A stretch of 64,000 bases of DNA, from positions 1 through 64,000 of the forward strand of contig JAQTTV010000012.1 of the NCBI GenBank assembly GCA_028710565.1. Direction: 5' to 3'. The translations under genes and the position numbers were made by a program. Below the pieces are notes generated by a model. The model searched no databases and was not told the origin of the DNA. It saw nothing but the letters and a program-made list of their open reading frames with translations. Source of the DNA: Gallionella sp. Its GTDB lineage: Bacteria; Pseudomonadota; Gammaproteobacteria; Burkholderiales; Gallionellaceae. Position 1 is the stretch's first letter. Each line of letters opens with the position of its first letter. Positions 58,701-64,000 of the stretch are shown one piece after another.

Positions 58701-59480
58701 GACACCCGCGAAGTCAAACGCGCAGGGCAAACGGTGATTTTATTCAATGCCTTAGTCGATGACGGCGATGCCGTGGTGCTGCGCGCTTTCGATCATCGCG
58801 ATGTCGCCCTAGACGCACATCGCGGCGGCTTGCGGCGATTGTTTATGTTGTTGCTCAAAGAACAGGTTAAGTATTTGGAGAAAAACTTGCCCGACGCGCA
58901 ACGACTCGGCATGTTGTACATGGCACTCGGCACGCCGCAAGAATTGCAGCAACAAATCATAGACATGACCTTTGAACGCTGCTGTCTAAATGACCCGCTG
59001 CCTTGCTCCGCCACGATGTTCACCGAACGCGGCAAGTCCGCCAAAAATCGTTTGTTATTGATTGCACAGGAATTAGCCCGCCTCGCCGCGCAAATTTTGA
59101 CCGAGCACCACGCCGTGCAAAAACTGTTACCGCAACTCAAAGCCAGCCCAGCAGCGCAAAAAGACGTGCGCGAACAACTGGAATTTTTGTTGCCGAAAAA
59201 TTTCGTCGCCCTCACCCCCTACGAACGCTTACAACACGTCCCCCGCTACCTCAAAGGCATCCAACTCCGCATCGAAAAATACCGCAGCAATCCCGCACGC
59301 GACGCGCAATGTATGACCCAAATGCAGCCGTTAAACCAAGCCTACGCCAAACGCCGCGCCGAACGGGATGAGTTCGCGTGGATGATGCAGGAATTAAGGA
59401 TTTCTTTGTTCGCCCAAGAACTTAAAACGCCTGTGATTGTATCGGTGAAACGGTTGGAGAAAATGTTGGCGGGGAAGTGA
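55743..59480 (+). CDS. hrpA: ATP-dependent RNA helicase HrpA with an in-frame repeat-derived insert
   Basis: A 1245-residue DEAH-box helicase. Motif I is VVIVCGETGSGKTTQLPK (near 50-66), motif II is IIIDEAHERSLN, motif III is TSATLDADRF, and motif VI is QRAGRCGRV. The helicase-associated and OB-fold-like regions follow, then the long C-terminal extension typical of bacterial HrpA, including NPVEAREIFIRQALVEGEF and DELIYAFYDSRV. HrpA acts on RNA and on stalled translating ribosomes. Residues 560-575 (SSPRPHAGEGQGERAA) are encoded by a copy of the dispersed G+C-rich repeat and lie between helical segments. The frame is kept, so the protein is probably still made. Confidence 0.96.
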   Translation: MSEKTLSPLAQRRLARVAALTQIEFPADLPVVAKREVLAKAIQDHQVVIVCGETGSGKTTQLPKICLQLGRGVLGCIGHTQPRRVAARTMATRIAAELKTELGGMVGYKVRFHDKVSPDTNIKLMTDGILLAEIHSDPLLRQYDTIIIDEAHERSLNIDFLLGYLKQLLPRRRDLKLIITSATLDADRFAKHFGAQVIEVSGRSYPVETRYRPLEVNEDGDLPDLPKAISHALDELAAGGLRGDVLVFLPGEREIRDTAEALRKHHPKGIEVLPLFSRLSAAEQDRVFKVGNQRRVVLATNVAETSLTVPNIGYVIDCGLARMNRYSIRQKVEQLHIEKISQAAANQRAGRCGRVMSGICVRLYDEADFALRDAFTDPEIFRVSLATVILRMSALQLGDIAAFPFIEPPTPRMIADGYQLLDELNALDDQRQLTPLGHELAKLPLDPKIARLLLAGRDFHCLTEILIIASALSVQDPRDRPMERQEAADAAHKRFADERSDFLAFLKIWAWFEQAIAHKKSNRLLAEACRDAFLSPLRLREWRELHQQLHAQVSEMGMFSSPRPHAGEGQGERAATYEQIHKALLCGLLGNIGMKAVEGNEYLGARGIKFFIAPNSVLAKKGSKWVMAGELMETHRLYARTVARIEVEWLEEVGKHLIKRHYYDPHWEKKPAQVNAYERSTLHGLLLNPKKRVHYGPMNPVEAREIFIRQALVEGEFDTRAPFFAHNQKLIHDIETLEHKARRPDVLVDDELIYAFYDSRVGAELHNGAAFEVWRKEAERANPKLLYLKKDDLMRHEAAGITTDQFPPQLVMNQVSYALAYHFSPGKNDDGITLTVPIALINQVIAARCEWLVPGILAEKVTQLVKTLPQKLRRHCVPVPEFAAEFCRAVPASNTPLLQALTRYIREQKQVDPPLDAYRLEQLPPHLLMNFRVVDEHGRQLGMSRHFAELHEQLAPRTAPAVIEKENKTADAPEVRYTAWTFGDFADTREVKRAGQTVILFNALVDDGDAVVLRAFDHRDVALDAHRGGLRRLFMLLLKEQVKYLEKNLPDAQRLGMLYMALGTPQELQQQIIDMTFERCCLNDPLPCSATMFTERGKSAKNRLLLIAQELARLAAQILTEHHAVQKLLPQLKASPAAQKDVREQLEFLLPKNFVALTPYERLQHVPRYLKGIQLRIEKYRSNPARDAQCMTQMQPLNQAYAKRRAERDEFAWMMQELRISLFAQELKTPVIVSVKRLEKMLAGK
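57420..57463. repeat. G+C-rich dispersed hairpin repeat, copy 3, inside hrpA
   Basis: AGCTCCCCTCGCCCGCACGC is followed by GGGAGAGGGGCAGGGGGAGAG. It matches the intergenic copies at 38716 and 59487 except in the loop and edges. Here it is read as codons 560 to about 574 of hrpA, with no stop and no frame change. Confidence 0.85.
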
Positions 59481-59486
59481 TGCATT

Positions 59487-59535
59487 GACTCCCCTCGCCC
59501 GTTCACGGGAGAGGGGCGGGGGAGAGGGAATTCTC
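59487..59535. repeat. G+C-rich dispersed hairpin repeat, copy 4 (after hrpA)
   Basis: GACTCCCCTCGCCCGTTCACGG is given in two parts in the sequence, starting six bases after the hrpA stop and ending in GGGGAGAGGGAATTCTC. It is nearly identical to copy 1 at 38716. It may act as the transcription stop for hrpA. Confidence 0.8.
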
Positions 59536-59667
59536 ACGGCAATCCGCTAGTTTGGGCAAGGAATGACGGATTGCTTATGCGAATCCGCCTCATGTGCTTC
59601 ACTACGTTCAATTCAAACTACGGCACTGAATTCAACTAAACCTCACCTAGCCCGCTACACTACAAAA

Positions 59668-61173
59668 TTATTTCGACATGACCAATTGTCCCGATTGGCT
59701 TACTCGACGTGCGTAATCTGAAATAGGCGGTACAGGTTTTTCGCCAGAGCTGTAGTTTCGAGGGCAATCCTGAGAAATTGCGTAGCCAATTTTATCGGGG
59801 AATCTAATATTATTGAAACCCTTTTTCCACAGCTCGTCACAGGTTTTGTTGCGCAGGTCGATATAGGTCGAAAGCAGTTCATAAATGGGAAACTCCTTCG
59901 TACCCTCACCAATGTACTCTTCTTGAAATCCAGTTCTTGCACTCACCAAAGAACGCGTTTTAAAAAGAGCACTATCGTTCAGATTCAAAGCAGCTCTAAA
60001 TCCCGCATCATTCTGAAAGTTTTTATCCGCCAGCTTCAGGTACAACATGGATGAAATTTGTTTTGCAATAATCAAAAACAACAGATATGCAAAATGGATC
60101 GTCTCATCTTTTGGCCAGTTCAATAAAACGGCTTGCAATGTGACAGCAACTTGCTCTCGATCTCGAAGGCTTAATTTGAAGCTATCACACAGCAATGTGA
60201 ATAACGCCTGTTCGGGCGGCTCAGGATAAATACCTTCTTCAATAACAGAATAAAATTTCCCAAGCTCACTAAACGAATATTGGGAAAACAAAAATGCAGT
60301 AAATCGTGCATTTTCGGGGGAGGGCAACAAATACTCTTGGTCGAAGAAACGTTTTAAATATCGTTCAGAATCAAATTTCTCACCGTAAACAGCGCAAATT
60401 GAATGTCCGAGTTGTTCGAGATTGGTGGCGACGACAAAATAAACGCCAGGCACACCAAACAGATGTTTCACTGCTTCCAAAAGCTCTATTGCATAAGTTG
60501 GTCGGCAACGATCAAGCTCATCAATGAAAATAAACAAGGGAAGTTGAACGTTCGCTTCTTTTTCTAATGCCTCAATCAATCGACCAAGTTTTTTCTTAAA
60601 AAGCGTAATGGTCTCTTTGGTATCTAAATGCTCTTTAAGGGCAAGCTCGGCACATTGTGAAATTAGAGAGGGTTCGTCTTCTTTCTCGCTACTGTCATCC
60701 GCCACTTCCCCGCTTGAAGCATAAAGCTCATGGAGCTTCTCAATGCTTAAACCCGACAACTGCTTCGTTATCAGGGAAGCGATACTTAAGCCCACGGGCT
60801 TAATAAGTTTACGTCCCACAGCAAGTGCTTGGTCAAGATGCCGTTTGGCGAGAGGGATTTCTTTAAACTTATCAGCAAGCGATTCATTTATTTCGGCAAT
60901 AAATCCAATCAACGGATCGTCGCAAAAATCGTTTTCCCAAGCGTTGAAAAAGACCACGGGATAGTTCAGTTGCTTCAAATCCTTTGACCAACGCTGAAGA
61001 AAAAACGACTTGCCGAACCCCCAATCCGCTTTGATGTTCAGAACGAAAGTATCAGGATGCTCACGGTTTCTAGCCAAAAAATATCGTTTAATGAGGTAGC
61101 TAGTCAGAAAATCAGCCGCTTCTTTACGTCCCAATTTATCGTCTGAACCCCAGTTATCTGTCGTATCACTCAT
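59668..61173 (-). CDS. KAP-family P-loop NTPase
   Basis: A 501-residue KAP NTPase. Near the N-terminus is the family loop NIKADWGFGKSFFLQRW (Walker A), preceded by a short GRKEAADFL segment. FFNAWENDFCDDP is the KAP-specific strand after it. Walker B is LFIFIDELDRCRPTYAIELLEAVKHLF with the D-R-C-R-P signature, followed by YFVVATNLEQL. The usual pair of transmembrane helices inserted in many KAP proteins is weak or absent here (about 110-130 is only mildly hydrophobic). The ATG at 61173 follows a GGGG site. KAP proteins often occur in phage-defence or plasmid loci. The next gene on the same strand is a nucleotidyltransferase-fold gene upstream. Confidence 0.85.
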   Translation of the reverse strand: MSDTTDNWGSDDKLGRKEAADFLTSYLIKRYFLARNREHPDTFVLNIKADWGFGKSFFLQRWSKDLKQLNYPVVFFNAWENDFCDDPLIGFIAEINESLADKFKEIPLAKRHLDQALAVGRKLIKPVGLSIASLITKQLSGLSIEKLHELYASSGEVADDSSEKEDEPSLISQCAELALKEHLDTKETITLFKKKLGRLIEALEKEANVQLPLFIFIDELDRCRPTYAIELLEAVKHLFGVPGVYFVVATNLEQLGHSICAVYGEKFDSERYLKRFFDQEYLLPSPENARFTAFLFSQYSFSELGKFYSVIEEGIYPEPPEQALFTLLCDSFKLSLRDREQVAVTLQAVLLNWPKDETIHFAYLLFLIIAKQISSMLYLKLADKNFQNDAGFRAALNLNDSALFKTRSLVSARTGFQEEYIGEGTKEFPIYELLSTYIDLRNKTCDELWKKGFNNIRFPDKIGYAISQDCPRNYSSGEKPVPPISDYARRVSQSGQLVMSK

Positions 61174-61403
61174 AACCATCCCCGTGAAAGTTAAAACTAT
61201 TTTTAAAGCAAACTTGCAAAGCACATCTGCTATTTTCTGCCCCAATCGCGGCTTGTCCGTCCAACTTGCTCACTGTATTACGCAGTTAATGCAAATTCCG
61301 TCACTCGCCAACCCGCTTCGATGGTATCGGCGGACAAATCTGCTCCGCACGCCCATTAGTATCCGTGAAAAATGCGATGTAATTGTAACATTATTGTTTT
61401 CAA

Positions 61404-62408
61404 TCAAAGCTCAAACTCCCTCACCGCAGCAGGAAATATCCGTGCAAAGGGTTCATCGAACGCGAGGTACGGCAGTTGTTGTCGCACCATGTCTGCCACG
61501 GCGGCAGCTTGCAGTGCGTCGCGTTTGCGTTTTAAGGGTTCGCGGTCAGGCTGTTGGCTTAACCATTGTTTATAAACCGCAAAAGCTCTGGGGTCTGGGG
61601 CGACCAGAGGGGCGGGCAAACCGTCTTGGGCGATGACGATGGCACGGAATTTGGGACTGGCGAGCAGCCATTTCAAATTAAAAATTTCAGCGGGGGTGAT
61701 GTCGTTGGCGGATATTTTCGTGGATACAGCCGATTTCCACGGTGGATTGGGCGCGGCGCGCACTAAATCGACATAAAAACCGTGTTTGTTGACAGCGCGA
61801 AAACTTTCCGCCCGCACAGGTTCAAACGAGCGATCTACTTTTTGCAGCAACGCCAGTACGCCCGCTTGGCGCACTTCGTCGTCAAATTGCGCCAATTTCA
61901 AGCGCGCCGTGCTGTCCCACATAAAATCCACATCGTTGGTCGCCAACAATCCCGCGTCAAAACGCACCCCCGCCGTAGATTCATAGCCATACAAAGCGTG
62001 CGTGCCGATGACTTGCAGATTTTTGCCTAACAAACCAAATTCATCCAACTTGCGCAAAATCGCCGCTGTCACCGACGGCACGCGATTCAACCTCAAACCC
62101 ACGCTCATGCCCGCAAATTCGCGCACGGTTTCCTTCAAACTGGCGACGCGAGCCTTAACCCGAATTTTGCCCGCGTGATAATCCTGAAAAATTTGCTCGG
62201 TTTCGGCACTTCGTCGCCCCAAGCTCTTATTGCCGCCACGCCGCTGGGTGATGCGAATCAAATAATCTGCCCCGTTCACGGTTTTCCAAGTCATGCCGCC
62301 TGCAAACGCCGCCTCGCTGTCTTTTGCCGCCAAATAGGCTTGGTAAGTCTGTTGATAGTCCAGCAAGACACGGGTTTCATTTGGACTTAATACATTGTAA
62401 TACATCAT
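61404..62408 (-). CDS. Nucleotidyltransferase-fold protein (NTP_transf_8 / GSU2403-like)
   Basis: A 334-residue protein with a divergent nucleotidyltransferase core: VIGTHALYGYESTAGVRF, then ATNDVDFMWD, where the G-[TS] turn and the D-x-D of the polymerase-beta fold are kept. The flanks (SLGRRSAETEQIFQDYHAGK and SFRAVNKHGFYVDLVRA) match the uncharacterised GSU2403-type family. An all-helical C-terminus follows (EPLKRKRDALQAAAVADMVRQ). It lies upstream of the KAP gene on the same strand, but with a 230-base gap, so co-transcription is uncertain. GAAAGGAAAA precedes the ATG pair at 62408. Substrate is unknown; some proteins with this fold act as toxins. Confidence 0.78.
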   Translation of the reverse strand: MMYYNVLSPNETRVLLDYQQTYQAYLAAKDSEAAFAGGMTWKTVNGADYLIRITQRRGGNKSLGRRSAETEQIFQDYHAGKIRVKARVASLKETVREFAGMSVGLRLNRVPSVTAAILRKLDEFGLLGKNLQVIGTHALYGYESTAGVRFDAGLLATNDVDFMWDSTARLKLAQFDDEVRQAGVLALLQKVDRSFEPVRAESFRAVNKHGFYVDLVRAAPNPPWKSAVSTKISANDITPAEIFNLKWLLASPKFRAIVIAQDGLPAPLVAPDPRAFAVYKQWLSQQPDREPLKRKRDALQAAAVADMVRQQLPYLAFDEPFARIFPAAVREFEL

Positions 62409-62794
62409 TTTTCCTTTCTTTTAATGCTTTTTGACATTTTGAAAGGAAAAACAATAAAAATCAATAGATATAGATAATTTATAACACATTGCTGCTGCGA
62501 TCACTCACATTCAATGTCCAAGGCAGATTCGCATCAGCGAAACAGCACGGTAGCACGCAATGTTTATTGGGCTGTATGTAAATGTTTTGTTAAATCAATC
62601 AATTGGAGCAATACGCTTCGCTGATTGTACCCCACGGTTCTAACAGCCAACGTCCTATGAAATCAAATTCGTGCGAATCTGTCGCACCTACATGGTATCC
62701 ACCTTGGTGCGACGTGAAACTTAACCATCATCGTTTCCCATATCCCCCTCAAACCGCTATCATCCGCGCCCATTTACGCGCACTGATTCACGAT
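62409..62794. other. Divergent intergenic region
   Basis: This 386-base gap separates the minus-strand nucleotidyltransferase gene from the plus-strand exporter. The left 100 bases are A+T-rich and probably hold the promoter of the minus-strand gene. The remainder shows no recognisable gene or repeat; open frames here give no family match. Confidence 0.55.
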
Positions 62795-63691
62795 ATGACC
62801 TCTACTTCTCGCACCCGCTGGTTATTGCCTTTGGGATTGTTTGTGCTTTCTTTTACGTGGGGATACACGTGGGTGCTGGCGAAGCAGGCACTGACTTACG
62901 CGCCGCCTTTTGCTTTTGCAGCGGAACGTTGTGTGGGCGGGGCATTGGCGTTGTTTTTGGCTCTCAAGCTGATGGGTAGGTCGCTGAAGTTGGTTGCACC
63001 CACGTCCTTGCTTGCCATTGGACTTATCCAAGTGACAGGCTTTACTTTGTTTCAAACATGGGCATTGGTGGAGGGCGGGCCTGGTAAAACCTCGGTGCTG
63101 ATTTTTACCATGCCGATTTGGACATTGTTGTTGGCGTGGCCGATTTTGGGTGAGCGCATCCGTGGGAAACAATGGCTCGCGGCGGCTTGCACCCTGACGG
63201 GCTTGTTGCTGATTATCGAACCGTGGAATATGCACGCCAGTTTATTCAGCAAATTTTTAGGGCTGATGGCGGCATTATGCTGGGCAATCGGCACGGTGTT
63301 GATTAAGCGATTGCGCGCCAAGCAGCCCGTTGACCTGCTGGCACTGACCACTTGGCAGATGATCATCGGCGGCGTTCCCTTAGTGCTGTTGGCAATGGTT
63401 ATCCCTGAACGCGCCACGGATTGGTCGGTGTCTTACATCGGCATACTGGCGTTTGTTTCGGTGGTCAGTACCGCGCTGGGCTGGTGGTTATGGATTACCC
63501 TGCTCGACCGCGTGCCCGCGTGGGAAGCCAGCTTGTCCGTACTCGGCACGCCCGTGATCGCTATCGTTTCCTCACGGCTGATACTGGGCGAGGACTTTAA
63601 ACTCAGCGAAGCCATGGGCATGTTGCTCATTGGCGTAGGACTGGCTTTGTTGTCATTGATAGGTTGGGCGGCAAGTCGGCGGGCGAAGTAA
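62795..63691 (+). CDS. DMT-superfamily (EamA) transporter
   Basis: A 298-residue inner-membrane protein with ten predicted helices in two EamA repeats. The first (FVLSFTWGYTWVLAKQAL and PPFAFAAERCVGGALAL) and the second (LGLMAALCWAIGTVLIKRL, then STALGWWLWITLLDRVP) carry the usual Trp/Gly pattern. It ends in GEDFKLSEAMGMLLIGVGLALL. Members export amino acids or other metabolites; the substrate cannot be told from sequence. The ATG at 62795 begins MTSTSRTRW; a much longer upstream frame has no membrane or family features. Its stop lies close to the convergent ccoG end. Confidence 0.92.
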   Translation: MTSTSRTRWLLPLGLFVLSFTWGYTWVLAKQALTYAPPFAFAAERCVGGALALFLALKLMGRSLKLVAPTSLLAIGLIQVTGFTLFQTWALVEGGPGKTSVLIFTMPIWTLLLAWPILGERIRGKQWLAAACTLTGLLLIIEPWNMHASLFSKFLGLMAALCWAIGTVLIKRLRAKQPVDLLALTTWQMIIGGVPLVLLAMVIPERATDWSVSYIGILAFVSVVSTALGWWLWITLLDRVPAWEASLSVLGTPVIAIVSSRLILGEDFKLSEAMGMLLIGVGLALLSLIGWAASRRAK

Positions 63692-63697
63692 CACCCG

Positions 63698-64000
63698 CTA
63701 TTCGAGCTTGGGCGCGTTAAACTGCGTCAGCGCGTCTGCTGATAGGTTTGCATCTTCAGTTGCCTCGATTTTTAAACGCAAGGGCAGCGTTTCTTGGGTG
63801 ATATTCGCACTTGGTACTTTGACAAATACCGTCAGAAATGCCCCGTGTTCACGGGAAATGAGGATGGGTTGTTCCGCACCGACCACGACTAAGCCGTTGA
63901 CTTGCGCACTTGCACTCACTTTAATATGAATAGCTTGGCGTGTTTTATTTTTGATTTTGAGCGCGTATTTGTTCTGAATAGAGCCGTCACTCATGCGCAC
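63698..64000 (-). CDS. ccoG: Cytochrome c oxidase accessory protein CcoG, C-terminal part
   Basis: The minus-strand frame is open at the window edge and ends at 63698. The roughly 100 visible residues (RMSDGSIQNKYALKIKNKT, then LLPLRLKIEAT-like strands) match the immunoglobulin-like C-terminal domain of CcoG/RdxA/FixG, where VRLSDGSIRNxYTxKxxNK follows the ferredoxin part. CcoG is a membrane ferredoxin-like protein needed to assemble the copper centre of cbb3 oxidase. The membrane helices and 4Fe-4S cysteines lie outside the window. It implies a cbb3 oxidase locus further right. Confidence 0.8.
   Translation of the reverse strand: MRMSDGSIQNKYALKIKNKTRQAIHIKVSASAQVNGLVVVGAEQPILISREHGAFLTVFVKVPSANITQETLPLRLKIEATEDANLSADALTQFNAPKLE

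Noticed and set aside
61184-61636. Plus-strand frame of 150 codons between the KAP and nucleotidyltransferase genes
   Set aside because: Most of it lies antisense to the nucleotidyltransferase gene; composition is shadow-like and no motif is seen.

Overview
The window is chromosomal DNA from a Gram-negative bacterium, most likely a gammaproteobacterium. The complete dcw cluster (mraZ to ftsZ) is followed directly by lpxC. MurE carries the DNPR signature of a meso-diaminopimelate ligase. SlmA, a soluble transhydrogenase of the SthA type, HrpA and a pcnB-folK-panB neighbourhood are all gammaproteobacterial traits. MurB is the short type rather than the long enterobacterial type. The abundance of Roco, Rpn, KAP, toxin-antitoxin and insertion-sequence genes resembles free-living sulfur or methane oxidisers such as Thiotrichales-like lineages; that placement is inference. 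No rRNA, tRNA or CRISPR array was seen.

Layout. Positions 1-1160 are genomic debris: the tail of an ISAs1-type transposase, a frameshifted VOC (glyoxalase-fold) gene, a YoeB toxin remnant and an orphan AbrB-type antitoxin. At 1251-4094 lies a visibly A+T-richer two-gene unit, a SIR2-TIR fusion followed three bases later by a membrane-anchored STAND NTPase. It looks like an NAD-targeting defence system and is the best candidate for an undescribed system. Next come uvrA, gltBD (with a terminator hairpin just before gltB), hemE and an orphan CcoP-like dihaem cytochrome. On the minus strand, 16558-20855 holds a compact five-gene operon: thermostable-hemolysin family protein, acyl/aryl-AMP ligase, haem-oxygenase-like diiron protein, short-chain dehydrogenase and a secreted TPR protein. 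It reads as a small uncharacterised biosynthetic pathway.

Positions 21128-39725 hold the division and cell wall cluster, with MraZ operator repeats in front of mraZ and short overlaps between many neighbouring genes: mraZ, rsmH, ftsL, ftsI, murE, murF, mraY, murD, ftsW, murG, murC, murB, ddl, ftsQ, ftsA, ftsZ, lpxC. A complete IS630-type element (39834-40915) follows, then a glycosyltransferase-like gene, a large Roco GTPase with leucine-rich repeats, and an Rpn/PD-(D/E)XK transposase-like nuclease.

Positions 46818-59480 are mostly housekeeping: pcnB, folK, a parDE toxin-antitoxin pair inserted before panB, sthA, argB, a HAD nucleotidase, slmA, a type I-beta DAHP synthase and hrpA. The last stretch holds a KAP P-loop NTPase and an NTP_transf_8-type nucleotidyltransferase-fold protein (both minus strand), a DMT-family exporter, and the C-terminal end of ccoG running off the window.

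Several dispersed repeat families lie between genes. A G+C-rich hairpin repeat occurs on both sides of hrpA, between ftsZ and lpxC, and once in frame inside hrpA. A palindromic repeat of about 130 bp occurs twice. Heptamer-type tandem repeats with inverted counterparts flank the HAD-slmA gene pair.
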